Part shown: positions 16,948 to 25,363 of the stretch, in pieces
Position numbering within the stretch: the stretch's first letter is position 1
Layout of the letters: the number at the start of each line of letters is the position of its first letter
Assembly (NCBI RefSeq): GCF_001612635.1
Contig: NZ_BDAV01000011.1
Span: 248,001-312,000 of the forward strand
Direction of reading: 5' to 3'
From: Nocardia africana NBRC 100379
GTDB lineage: Bacteria > Actinomycetota > Actinomycetes > Mycobacteriales > Mycobacteriaceae
DNA length: 64,000 bases
Made by a program: the position numbers and the translations under genes
The notes under the pieces: model-generated
What the model was told of the DNA's origin: nothing
Database searches by the model: none
What the model saw: the letters and a program-made list of their open reading frames with translations, nothing else

Positions 16948-17838
16948 CTACCGGGCCTTGCGACAGGTGAGGGCGTAGTGCTTTGTGGTGTAGCCCCATC
17001 CGGCGTTCGCCACTTCGAGATATCGTCGCAACGTGTCCGACAGTCCTGGTTGATGGGCGTCGATGGCGTCGGACGCCGCATCCACGTTGGTGATCCAGTC
17101 CTCGATCGTGCGCCGGTAATGCTCGGTGAGGTCATCCACGGCGATGATGGAGAACCCGGCGTCCTCGGCGGCGGTCACCAGGTCCGACAGCGGGCGCAGA
17201 TCGCCCCACCCGAAGATGTCCGATCGCACGAACTCGGTTCCGGCCCGTTTGTCGAATGCCCGGCGCGCGCCGGCGTTGCGGAAGCAACTCTCCGACACAT
17301 ACAGACTGCCGCCGCGGCGCAGCACCGCGCGGGCGCGGTGAAAGACCGCGTCCAGATCCGGCATGTGCACGATCGACCCGAGCATGGTGACCGCGTCGTG
17401 GCGGCCGGCGGGCAAGCGCATACGCTCGAAATGCCCGATCTGCGTGCGAACCCGATCACCGACGCCGCGTTCGGCCGCGAGTTCGGCGATGTATCGGTGC
17501 TGGCGCGGCGCCGGACTGATGCCGAGTGTCTCGCAGCCGTACTCCTCGGCCATGAAAATGATGAGCGAACCCCAGCCGCATCCCACATCGAGCAAGCGTT
17601 CACCGCCGTCGATCCCCAACCGGCCCGCGACGAAGCGAAGCTTGTTGCGCTGTGCGAGCTCCAACGTATCGGTGTCGGATCGATAGAGCGCGGAACTGTA
17701 CTTGCGCAACGGGTCCAGGAACTGGCCGAAGATGTCGGGGTCCTGGTCGTAGTGCTGATTCGTATCTGCGGTGACGGCATCGCCTGTGTGCCCGGTGATG
17801 GTGCCGGCGGCCGTCGCGGTGACGGTATCGCGTGACAT
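16948..17838 (-). CDS. SAM-dependent methyltransferase, cyclopropane-fatty-acid synthase type
   Basis: This 296-residue protein has the family's lead motif HYDQDPDIFGQFL (~30-42) and SAM-binding LLDVGCGWGSL (~82-92). Family enzymes methylate or cyclopropanate a fatty-acyl double bond. It is shorter than lipid-acting CFA synthases and lacks their N-terminal extension, so it may act on a carrier-bound acyl chain. Its start overlaps the ACP stop by one base (TGATG), and a desaturase gene follows after 8 bp. That suggests a desaturate-then-methylate sequence. Confidence 0.85.
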   Translation of the reverse strand: MSRDTVTATAAGTITGHTGDAVTADTNQHYDQDPDIFGQFLDPLRKYSSALYRSDTDTLELAQRNKLRFVAGRLGIDGGERLLDVGCGWGSLIIFMAEEYGCETLGISPAPRQHRYIAELAAERGVGDRVRTQIGHFERMRLPAGRHDAVTMLGSIVHMPDLDAVFHRARAVLRRGGSLYVSESCFRNAGARRAFDKRAGTEFVRSDIFGWGDLRPLSDLVTAAEDAGFSIIAVDDLTEHYRRTIEDWITNVDAASDAIDAHQPGLSDTLRRYLEVANAGWGYTTKHYALTCRKAR

Positions 17839-18098
17839 CAGACGGCCTCTCGCAGCGCCTTGTCGACCACATCCGCCAGCTCGGCCAGGGTGGAGACGGC
17901 GAAGACGTCCTCGTCCTCGAGTTCGATGTCGTAGGTGCGCTCGATCCGGGCGATGATGCGCAACACTCGCACCGAATCGACCCCGGCGGTGCCGCGCAAA
18001 TCGGCGTCGGGAGCCAGTGCCGAGATGGGCAGGCCGGTTTCGGCGGCGGCGATTTCGGTGACGGCGTGCAGGATGTCGATCGTGTTCATGGCGGTCAT
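17838..18098 (-). CDS. Acyl carrier protein
   Basis: This 86-residue carrier has the phosphopantetheine attachment motif GVDSVR with Ser42 in place of the common DSL. It has the expected three-to-four-helix length and an acidic helix 3 region (ELEDEDVF). It should hold the acyl chain as a thioester after loading by the FAAL encoded upstream. ATG at 18098 overlaps the previous stop (ATGA), and the gene is coupled to the methyltransferase downstream. It is a dedicated discrete ACP, not the housekeeping AcpM. Confidence 0.9.
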   Translation of the reverse strand: MTAMNTIDILHAVTEIAAAETGLPISALAPDADLRGTAGVDSVRVLRIIARIERTYDIELEDEDVFAVSTLAELADVVDKALREAV

Positions 18099-18631
18099 GT
18101 GTGAACTCCGTTATGGGGCAGGGGATTTGCCGTGGTGATGGCATTCGACAGCAACGCGACCTCGTCGTCGCCGAGTCTGAGGTGATGGCGCACATCATCG
18201 AGCGCGAAGGGACGGTATGACGCCGACGAGGAGGCGCAGACGGTGCCGTCGTCGTCCAGGATCTCCGCTCCGGCGTGAATCAGATCGCCGCCGGTTCCAC
18301 CGGATACCGTTGCCACACAGCGGTATTTGCGGTCGATCAGCAGCGGGGTGAAGAACCTGGTGCGCTGCGAAACGGTGAAGGACGGAACGTGCCGCGTCAG
18401 CACGATGAGGTTTCCCATCACCTCGTCGCAGATCACACCGATGAGCCCGCCGTGCACGATGCCCGGATAGGACTCGAAGGAGCGGCTCAGCCGGAACGCG
18501 GCCCGGAGCGCGTCATCGTGCAGAGTGAAGGCCAGGTTCAGTCCCGACCGATTGTGGGGAGAGCATCCGAAGCAGTGGTAGTCGGGGAGGACCGACCAGG
18601 GGACACGGACCTGGCCGGTAGCGGTGTCCAT
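18095..18631 (-). CDS. PaaI/THEM4-type thioesterase (hot-dog)
   Basis: This 178-residue hot-dog protein carries CFGCSPHNRSGLNL (~20-33), seen in THEM4-like thioesterases, and YPGIVHGGLIGVICDEVMG (~53-71) with its HGG loop and Asp-Glu pair. It could release the finished acyl chain from the ACP or remove misloaded chains. It overlaps the ACP gene by 4 nt and starts 6 nt after the second desaturase gene. Confidence 0.82.
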   Translation of the reverse strand: MDTATGQVRVPWSVLPDYHCFGCSPHNRSGLNLAFTLHDDALRAAFRLSRSFESYPGIVHGGLIGVICDEVMGNLIVLTRHVPSFTVSQRTRFFTPLLIDRKYRCVATVSGGTGGDLIHAGAEILDDDGTVCASSSASYRPFALDDVRHHLRLGDDEVALLSNAITTANPLPHNGVHT

Positions 18632-18637
18632 CGCGGC

Positions 18638-19426
18638 CTACGCGATAGCCTCGGCCAGCGCGCGCCGGACCTTGGCATTGGTGGACAAGTCGAGACCGGT
18701 CATGCCGGCGAAGGTGCGGCGCACTTTCTCGTGCAGTAGATCCAGCTCGCCGTCGGCCGCGACCTGCTCGAGAAACAGATCGAAACCGGTATCGATCGTC
18801 TCATGGTCGCCGAGTTCGGCGATGCCGGACTTGAATGTGCTGACCGGATGTTTGATCTTGGCTTCGGAGCTGTAGACGTACAAGGTCTCGAGCACCGACG
18901 GCAGTTCCTCGGGGTGTTTGCGCAGCCGTTCGGTGGTGTAGTGGATGAATTCGCGGGCATGTCCTGCCTCGTCGCGACTGGCGTTGAGCAGCAATGCCTT
19001 CAGCACCGGCTCTTGTACCCACGACGACACGGCGCGATACACATGGTTGACGGTCAGTTCGGAGATGATGTTGGTGGCCAGTGTGGCCGCCGGTGTGGTT
19101 CCGGGAGCATAGGGCTCGCGCATGGCGTCGACCGCCTGCTCCTGCACATCCTCGCCGATGGCGCGCAGCCAGGAACGAAAGGCGTAATGGTGCTGCACCT
19201 CCTGGTAGCCCCAGACCACCGCGAAGGTCGAGAGGTCGTAGTCGTCGACGAATTCGGCGAGGAAACCATGGACGGCCGCGATCACATTGGATTCTCCCAT
19301 TGCGGCGCTTTTGGCGAGGACGATGTATTCGCGCTGTACAAGCCGCGTGTCGACGGTGTCGAAGGCTAGATCTTCCAGCTTCCAGTGCAGCCGCTCGTAG
19401 TGGCGGAAGACGTCGTAGCTGTGCAC
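18638..19426 (-). CDS. Ferritin-like diiron desaturase/oxygenase (second of two)
   Basis: This 262-residue helical protein has diiron motifs EVQH (residues 76-79) and EAGH (153-156), the pattern of acyl-ACP desaturase and related ferritin-like oxygenases. It is clearly diverged from the 280-residue desaturase in the same operon, so the two probably act at different positions or do different oxidations. GTG at 19426 has GGAG about 8 nt upstream. It lies 48 bp after the FAAL gene. An N-oxygenase activity, known in distant relatives, is a less likely alternative. Confidence 0.75.
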   Translation of the reverse strand: MHSYDVFRHYERLHWKLEDLAFDTVDTRLVQREYIVLAKSAAMGESNVIAAVHGFLAEFVDDYDLSTFAVVWGYQEVQHHYAFRSWLRAIGEDVQEQAVDAMREPYAPGTTPAATLATNIISELTVNHVYRAVSSWVQEPVLKALLLNASRDEAGHAREFIHYTTERLRKHPEELPSVLETLYVYSSEAKIKHPVSTFKSGIAELGDHETIDTGFDLFLEQVAADGELDLLHEKVRRTFAGMTGLDLSTNAKVRRALAEAIA

Positions 19427-19474
19427 GGGTTCTCCAGTTCTCGAAGACGAATGCCGCGGGGCACTGTTCGGGCG

Positions 19475-21130
19475 TCACTGATGGTGTGGGAGCAATTCGC
19501 GGGCCAGCAGCCGCCGGAGCTTGCCGCTGCTGGTGCGGGGAATGCTGCGGGGGACTACGAGATGCACCTCTACCGAGGCCAATCCGACCTCGGCCGCGAT
19601 TCGTTTGCGGATTTCGTACGACAGTTCCGCGGCGGCGGGACCCGCCAGTTCGGACTCGGCGATGAGCGAGATGACGTCGTCGCCGTCCGGGTCGACGGTG
19701 GCGACGCAGCGCCCCTTGTAGATGCCGGGCATGTCCGCGACCGCGGCCTCGACGTCTTGCGCGTAGTGGTTCACACCGCGGACGGTGATCATGTCCTTGC
19801 AGCGCCCGGTCACGAAAAGTTCCGCACCGCGCCGATACCCGAGATCGCCGGTGCGCAGCCAGCCGTCGGTGAAGCGGCCGGACACCGATGCCGGATCCGA
19901 GGAGGTGTAGCCGTCGGTCACCGAGGCGCCGCGGATCAGGATTTCCCCGACCCGGCCGTCGGGCAACTCATCGACGCCATCGATGTCCGCGACGCGGAGC
20001 GCCAGGCCGGCGACCGGTGTGCCGACCCCGGCGACCGCGCGGGCCGTCGCTGCTCGGGGCGTAACCGGCTCCGCGACACGGGCGTTCGCGAGCAATCCGC
20101 GATCCACCCACTCGAAGACCGGTTCGCGGCCCAGCGGCGGAAAGGTGACCGCGAGCGTCGCTTCGGCCATGCCGTACACGCCGAACATGGCGGTGGGCGC
20201 GAAGCCCGCGGGGCCGAACCTGTCCACGAATCGAGTGACGACGTCGTAGGAGATGGGCTCGGCGCCGTTGAACCCGATCCGCCAGCGCCGCAGATCGTAG
20301 TCCGACACCCGCTCCGGTGCGACGGCGGACAAGAGCGCCTCGTAGCCGAAGTTCGGCATTGCCGTGATGGTGGCGCCGCTGGCGGCGAACTCCGCCAGCC
20401 AGCGTGCCGGATCCTTGACGAAAGCGATCGGGGACCAGATGTGGACGGGGATACCGCGCAGAATGGCCGACAGAGTGCCGATGAGGCCCATGTCATGGAA
20501 GAGAGGTAGCCAGAAGGCGCCCTGGTCTTCGGTGCCCAGATCGATGCCGACGCGGATGGCCGCCAGGCCGCTCAGCACCTGCCGGTGAGTTAGCCGGACG
20601 CCTTTGGGGACAGCGGTACTGCCGGAGGTGAACTGCACGATGGCGAGATCATCGGGTGTCGTCGCGGGAAGCCGCGCACCCGAATCGCCGGCATCCGACA
20701 GGTGTTCGGTGTCGATGAATTCGACATCCAGCCCCTCATCGATCAGCGATATCAGGCCGGCGAAGCGGTGCGATACCACCACTTTCCGAATCCCGGCAGT
20801 CGTCAGGATGGCGGCCAGCTGGCGCTGGTAGCCATGTGCCGGGCGGGCGCCGACCGGTAGAGGCAGGGGTGTGGCGGCACCGCCGGCGGCGACGATGCCG
20901 AACAGACTCACCACGAATTCCGGGGCATTCGGGCAAAGAATGCCCACCGGTTCGCCGCGCGACACTCCACGATCGACCAGCGTCGCCGCGGCAGCGTGTG
21001 CGGCGCAATGCATTTCGATGTATTCCATCGATTCGCCGCTCGACCAGAAAGTCGCCGTTACTCGCGGATGACGGTCCGCGATATCGGCCAGCCGACCGTG
21101 CAGGGTGCCGAGCGAATTCGGAGAATTCAT
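19475..21130 (-). CDS. Fatty acyl-AMP ligase (FAAL)
   Basis: This 551-residue adenylating enzyme has FTSGSTAVPKG (A3, ~170), YGMAEATL (A5), LRTGDLGY (A7), and the FAAL-style GRCKDMITVRGVNHYAQDVE. The C-terminal catalytic Lys537 lies in SSGKLRR. FAALs activate a free fatty acid as acyl-AMP and pass it to a carrier protein rather than to CoA. The discrete ACP three genes downstream is the obvious acceptor. It leads the six-gene - strand operon and diverges from the P450 pair. A plain acyl-CoA ligase is less likely given the VRGVNHYAQD region. Confidence 0.88.
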   Translation of the reverse strand: MNSPNSLGTLHGRLADIADRHPRVTATFWSSGESMEYIEMHCAAHAAAATLVDRGVSRGEPVGILCPNAPEFVVSLFGIVAAGGAATPLPLPVGARPAHGYQRQLAAILTTAGIRKVVVSHRFAGLISLIDEGLDVEFIDTEHLSDAGDSGARLPATTPDDLAIVQFTSGSTAVPKGVRLTHRQVLSGLAAIRVGIDLGTEDQGAFWLPLFHDMGLIGTLSAILRGIPVHIWSPIAFVKDPARWLAEFAASGATITAMPNFGYEALLSAVAPERVSDYDLRRWRIGFNGAEPISYDVVTRFVDRFGPAGFAPTAMFGVYGMAEATLAVTFPPLGREPVFEWVDRGLLANARVAEPVTPRAATARAVAGVGTPVAGLALRVADIDGVDELPDGRVGEILIRGASVTDGYTSSDPASVSGRFTDGWLRTGDLGYRRGAELFVTGRCKDMITVRGVNHYAQDVEAAVADMPGIYKGRCVATVDPDGDDVISLIAESELAGPAAAELSYEIRKRIAAEVGLASVEVHLVVPRSIPRTSSGKLRRLLARELLPHHQ

Positions 21131-21241
21131 AATCGCTACGGAAACAGTGAATCGTGTCGAGACGTTGAACGGCTTGCTAATTCAGTGCGCCGATAACCAG
21201 CCGCGATGAACCGATCAATTCGACCGATGGCATGGCAGACT

Positions 21242-21253
21242 TATCGCCCGATA
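21242..21253. promoter_or_regulatory. Short palindrome in the FAAL/P450 divergent promoter region
   Basis: TATCG-CC-CGATA lies midway between the FAAL start (21130) and the favoured P450 start (21307). It could be an operator or sit over a -10 element. No regulator gene is adjacent, so this is a weak call. Confidence 0.25.
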
Positions 21254-21306
21254 GTTTGTGCCGATCGCGGAGCGTCGCGAATCCAGCTGCGCGGCACTAT
21301 CGTTTC

Positions 21307-22530
21307 GTGACTTTCCAGAATGTGACCGCAGTCCAGTCGGCGGTCATGGACAGCCTCGCACCGCATCTTCGGCGTAATCCCTACGACAGCTACGAAGTAC
21401 TGCGCGCCGCCGGACCGTTCATCCCCGGGCCGCACGACACTCATCTGGTCACACGACATGCCGAAGCTCACGACATCCTGCTCGATCCGCGCTGGAGCCA
21501 CGCGGAGGAACCCGAACTATTGCACGGCGACAGCGACATCGCACTGCCGGGATCGTTCCTGTGGATGGAACCGCCCGACCACACCCGGCTGCGCGGACTT
21601 GTCGGTAAGGCGTTCACCGCTCGAACTGTGCTCGGCATGGCGGAACGGACCCGAGAACTCGTCGACCGTCTGCTGACGGAGGTGCTCGAGGCCGGCGAGG
21701 TCGACCTGCTCGAGACGCTGGCCTATCCGTTGCCGCTCACGCTTATCTGCGAACTGCTCGGCGTCCCGGCCGACGCACACGAGCAGGTGCGGGCGATGTC
21801 GGCCGGCATTGCCCGCGGCCTCGACCCGGACGCGTTGATGACCGCCGCCGAGAAGAAGGCACGCACCGTGGCCGTGCACGAATTCGACGCGTTCTTCGGC
21901 GATCTGGTCGAGCAGCGCCGCCGTTCCCCGCGCGCCGACCTCATCACCGCGCTGGTGCATGCGGAGGAATCCGGCGTCCGGCTTTCCCGCACCGAGCTGA
22001 TCGGCACTCTGCTGATACTGGTCGTCGCCGGACACGAGACCACGGTCAATTTGATCGCGAACGGTGTGCTCGCGCTGATCCGCAATCCGAGCGAATTCCA
22101 CCGACTGCGCGAGGATCCCGGCTACGCCGGACCCGCGACGGACGAGGTACTGCGCTACGACGCGCCGGTCCATCTCACCACCCGCACCGCGCGGGCCGAA
22201 ATCACTGTCGGTGAAAGGACTTTCGCCCCTGGGGACGCGGTCGTCGTTTTGCTGGGTTCGGCGAACCGGGACCCGGCCGCCTTCGCCGAACCCGAAAGAT
22301 TCGATATCGGCCGGTACCTGCCCGGCCGTCGCACCGAACGGCACCTGTCATTCGGATCGGGGCTGCACTACTGCCTGGGCGCGCCACTGGCACGCCTGGA
22401 GATGCGATCGGTGTTGCACGCTATCGCTGATCGGGTCTCGCGCCTGACCCTGCTGGATGAACCGTCGTACCGGCCGAACGTGGTTGTACGCGGTATGTCC
22501 GAGATGCTCGTCCACGTGGAGGCCACATGA
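21307..22530 (+). CDS. Cytochrome P450 (CYP107-like size), first of a coupled pair
   Basis: This ~407-residue soluble P450 has the I-helix motif AGHETT (241-246), a K-helix ExxR-type region (DEVLRYD) and the haem loop FGSGLHYCLG with Cys356. It hydroxylates or otherwise oxidises a small or lipid substrate. The start is uncertain: GTG at 21307 gives normal family length, ATG at 21232 adds 25 atypical residues and covers a palindrome, and ATG at 21346 is also possible. Its stop overlaps the second P450 start. It is divergent from the FAAL operon, so it may modify that product. Confidence 0.88.
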   Translation: MTFQNVTAVQSAVMDSLAPHLRRNPYDSYEVLRAAGPFIPGPHDTHLVTRHAEAHDILLDPRWSHAEEPELLHGDSDIALPGSFLWMEPPDHTRLRGLVGKAFTARTVLGMAERTRELVDRLLTEVLEAGEVDLLETLAYPLPLTLICELLGVPADAHEQVRAMSAGIARGLDPDALMTAAEKKARTVAVHEFDAFFGDLVEQRRRSPRADLITALVHAEESGVRLSRTELIGTLLILVVAGHETTVNLIANGVLALIRNPSEFHRLREDPGYAGPATDEVLRYDAPVHLTTRTARAEITVGERTFAPGDAVVVLLGSANRDPAAFAEPERFDIGRYLPGRRTERHLSFGSGLHYCLGAPLARLEMRSVLHAIADRVSRLTLLDEPSYRPNVVVRGMSEMLVHVEAT

Positions 22531-23747
22531 ATACCGCTGCGCCCGAGATCGCCTTCGACCCGTTCGATCCGAGTCATCGAGCCGATCCATATCCGGCCTA
22601 CCGCCGTGCACGCGACACCGCGGCGCTGCTGCCCTACGACTTCGGCGAAGTGCCGGTCACGCTCGTCACTCGATACGAAGAATGTGCCGCCGTCTTGACG
22701 AGTCCGGACTGGGGCCACGGCTATACGGCGGGAATCAGCCCGTTCCGCGACACCACTGCTGCCATCCCCGGCTCCTTCGTACGCATGGATCCGCCCGAAC
22801 ACGGGCGCTACCGCAAACTGGTTGCCAAAGCGTTCACCCAGCGAATGGTCTCTCAGTTGATGCCGCTCGCCGAGCAGGTTGTCGACGATCGCGTGGATGC
22901 CGCCCTACGACGGGGAAGATTCGACGTCATCGAAGACCTGGCAGTGCCGTTGGCGGTGGCGATGATCCCGGTGTGGATGCTCGGCGCCGACCCCGTCGAC
23001 GCCGGCCGATTTCGGCAGTGGCAGTTGGCGATCGCCCGGGGCACCGATCCGGATTCGCTGCTGGACGACAACGCGATCACCGCCCGTGACTCGGCTGCCG
23101 CGGAATGTCTGGCCCACTTCACGGAGCTCGCAGGGCGTAAGAAACTCGCTCCCGGGCATGATCTTCTGAGCGAGCTGGTGACCGCAGGCCTCGCAGCAGA
23201 GCTGGTCACGGAGCCGGAAGCAGTCGGCATCGCACTGTTGCTGCTGGTAGCGGGGATGGAGACCTCCATCAATCTGATCGGCAACGGCACGCTGGCCCTG
23301 CTGCGCCATCCCGAACAGCTGCAGATACTGCGGGAGAACCCGGATCTGATCAGGCCGGCGCTGGATGAGATGTTGCGCTATGACGCGCCGACCCAATTCA
23401 CCATCCGGGTCGCTCTGACCGACACCGTCGTCGGCGGCCGGCAGTTCCGTCGAGGCGAGGGTGTTGTCGTGCTGACCGCGTCAGCGAGCCGAGACGAGCG
23501 CGCCTTCCCCGACGCCGACACCTTCGACGTCACTCGGTACGCCGGATCGCGGCCCACGCGCAGGCACCTCGGGTTCAGTCTCGGTATCCACTACTGCTTC
23601 GGCGCACCGCTGGCACGCGTCGAAGCCACGATTGCGCTGCGCACGCTGTTGAAACGCGCTCCCGATCTGCGCCTGGACGCCGACACCATCGAATACCGGC
23701 CCAGTTTGATCCATCGCAGCGTGGCCGCTCTCCCGGTGACGGTGTGA
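22527..23747 (+). CDS. Cytochrome P450, second of a coupled pair
   Basis: This 406-residue P450 has haem loop FSLGIHYCFG with Cys357 and DEMLRYD as its ExxR region. The I-helix reads AGMETS (242-247), with Met where most relatives have His; the acidic residue and Ser/Thr for O2 activation are kept. ATG at 22527 overlaps the upstream stop (ATGA), so the two enzymes are made together and probably work in sequence. No ferredoxin gene follows; the electron donor must come from elsewhere. Confidence 0.88.
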   Translation: MNTAAPEIAFDPFDPSHRADPYPAYRRARDTAALLPYDFGEVPVTLVTRYEECAAVLTSPDWGHGYTAGISPFRDTTAAIPGSFVRMDPPEHGRYRKLVAKAFTQRMVSQLMPLAEQVVDDRVDAALRRGRFDVIEDLAVPLAVAMIPVWMLGADPVDAGRFRQWQLAIARGTDPDSLLDDNAITARDSAAAECLAHFTELAGRKKLAPGHDLLSELVTAGLAAELVTEPEAVGIALLLLVAGMETSINLIGNGTLALLRHPEQLQILRENPDLIRPALDEMLRYDAPTQFTIRVALTDTVVGGRQFRRGEGVVVLTASASRDERAFPDADTFDVTRYAGSRPTRRHLGFSLGIHYCFGAPLARVEATIALRTLLKRAPDLRLDADTIEYRPSLIHRSVAALPVTV

Positions 23748-23872
23748 GCACAGCCGGGCCACTCACCATCGTGGGCGGCGCCGGTATCGCGGGCTGCTCG
23801 ATGCCCGGGCCCTGTCGGATGCTCGATGCCTTCGCCAGGGAATTCGGCTGCTCGCCCGAAACGGCATCCTGA
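23744..23872 (+). CDS. Possible 42-residue protein coupled to the P450 pair
   Basis: A short frame starts with GTG overlapping the P450 stop (GTGA). It begins STAGPLTIVGGAGIAGC, faintly like a nucleotide-binding Gly-rich loop, and has three Cys residues without ferredoxin spacing. It may be a small coupled protein, the remnant of a longer oxidoreductase, or nothing. Confidence 0.25.
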   Translation: MSTAGPLTIVGGAGIAGCSMPGPCRMLDAFAREFGCSPETAS

Positions 23873-23898
23873 TTCGCACGCAGGCTCGGCCATGCGCG

Positions 23899-24639
23899 TC
23901 AGGTCAGTGGCGCGGCGGAGCGGCTGAACGTCGTACCCAAGTGGGAAGTGTCGTTGAAGCACCGCACGATCCACGACTCTGCGGTCACCACGACATGCGA
24001 GACCGATCCATTGTCGACCCCGTGGAAAGCGAACGGGCGAGAACCGCTGGCCTGGGACAGTACCTGGGCGATGACGCCGCCATGGGTGAAGACCGCCAGG
24101 CGCCGGCCGGGATGCTCGTGAGCGAGTCGTTCGACCGCCCGGCGAACCCGGGTGGTGAATTCTGCAGCCGGCTCGGCGCCAGGAATGACGTCCCACCGTT
24201 CCTCGGCCTGCATGCGCTGCGCTACCGGATGGCGGTCGGCAACCATCTTGCGGAACAGTCCGCCTTCCCAGTCGCCGAGATGCACCTCGCGCAAGTCGGC
24301 CGCCACGCGTGGGGGGAGTCCCAGGTGGACCGTCAGGGGCGCGGCCGTCTGCATCGTTCGCCGAAATGGAGTGACATAGATGGCGTCGATGCGCTCTGCG
24401 CCCAGCCGGGCCGCGACGGCTTCGGCCTGTCGGCGCCCTTCCGGAGCCAATTCCGGATCTCCTTGGCCCTCCAGCAACGGAAATGGCTGGTCCGCGCGAG
24501 CGGGCGCCGACTCACCGTGACGGATCAGGAGTAATTCGGTAGATCCAGCCGGCGGTTGGAAACGAGGTTGGCGGTACTCGGCCCGGGCCGTGGGTCCTGT
24601 CACGAATAGAGAATCCCAGTGACGGCTGCGCTCTGCCAC
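23899..24639 (-). CDS. Histidine phosphatase superfamily protein (phosphoglycerate-mutase-like)
   Basis: This 246-residue protein has the catalytic RHGES motif (~41-45), a second-half Glu region (LREVHLGDWEGG) and the late His motif VFTHGGV (~188-194). These make the two-His phosphatase pocket. The substrate may be a small phosphorylated metabolite. A short N-terminal extension (~30 residues) precedes the core. The GTG start at 24639 lacks a clear ribosome-binding site, so the true start could be internal. It converges on the P450 operon and shares no obvious link with it. Confidence 0.82.
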   Translation of the reverse strand: MAERSRHWDSLFVTGPTARAEYRQPRFQPPAGSTELLLIRHGESAPARADQPFPLLEGQGDPELAPEGRRQAEAVAARLGAERIDAIYVTPFRRTMQTAAPLTVHLGLPPRVAADLREVHLGDWEGGLFRKMVADRHPVAQRMQAEERWDVIPGAEPAAEFTTRVRRAVERLAHEHPGRRLAVFTHGGVIAQVLSQASGSRPFAFHGVDNGSVSHVVVTAESWIVRCFNDTSHLGTTFSRSAAPLT

Positions 24640-24880
24640 CCGAGAAGTAGTGGCCGCCCGATCGGTCGTCGGCAGAAGTCGTCGATCTCCCTCGCATAAT
24701 CCGGAATTCGCCGTGCGGGACTTCGGTCACACGGTGGGGAGACCGGGGGCTCTAGGAGGGTGGGGACCGAGGCGGTGAGATCGAAGCGGTTGTGAACGGA
24801 AGGCCGATCACACCGGAGCAAGCACAACGATCACGGGCGGCGTGACCGTGCGGATACGCGATCAGGAAGGCGGTGCAGCG

Positions 24881-25363
24881 ATGGAACTGTCTGCGGTGCG
24901 CATCGAGAAGCCGGACGATCAGAACGTGATCGTCGGTCAGGCTCATTTCATCAAGACGGTCGAGGACCTTCATGAGGCGCTTGTCGGAACCGGTCCCCAT
25001 CTCGAGTTCGGGCTCGCGTTCTGTGAAGCTTCCGGTCCGCGGTTGATACGCCGGTCGGGGAACGACGACGAGCTGATGGCCCTCGCAGTGAAGAACGCGC
25101 ACACCATCGGTGCCGGGCATACGTTCATCGTGTTCCTGCGAGAGGGCTACCCGGTCAACGTGTTGAACGCGATCCGCGGGGTGCCGGAGGTATGCGGCAT
25201 CTTCTGCGCCACCGCCAATCCGGTCGACGTCATCGTCGCGGAGACAGAACTGGGACGCGGCATCATCGGTGTGGTCGACGGCTCGCCTCCCGTGGGCGTG
25301 GAAGGTGACGCGGATATAGCCGCCCGCATGCGGTTGCTCCGCGACATCGGCTACAAGCTCTGA
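24881..25363 (+). CDS. Adenosine-specific kinase family protein (PF04008 type)
   Basis: This 160-residue protein matches the small conserved adenosine-specific kinase family over its full length (e.g. NVIVGQAHFIKTVEDLHEAL, GAGHTFIVFL, GIFCATANPV and GRGIIGVVDG). It is thought to bind adenosine, but its role in bacteria is poorly defined. ATG at 24881 follows AGGAAGG by about 10 nt. Its 3' end overlaps the convergent TetR gene by 13 bp. Confidence 0.82.
   Translation: MELSAVRIEKPDDQNVIVGQAHFIKTVEDLHEALVGTGPHLEFGLAFCEASGPRLIRRSGNDDELMALAVKNAHTIGAGHTFIVFLREGYPVNVLNAIRGVPEVCGIFCATANPVDVIVAETELGRGIIGVVDGSPPVGVEGDADIAARMRLLRDIGYKL

Noticed and set aside
16097..21130. Isonitrile lipopeptide cluster (FAAL, ACP, thioesterase)
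   Set aside because: The Fe(II)-dependent oxidase and NRPS genes that define that pathway are absent; desaturases and a methyltransferase are present instead.
21232..21306. Upstream ATG at 21232 as the first P450 start
   Set aside because: It adds 25 residues not typical of the family, has no ribosome-binding site, and would place the palindrome at 21242 inside coding DNA; kept only as an alternative.
23744..23872. Ferredoxin gene after the P450 pair
   Set aside because: The three Cys residues do not follow 3Fe-4S or 2Fe-2S spacing.
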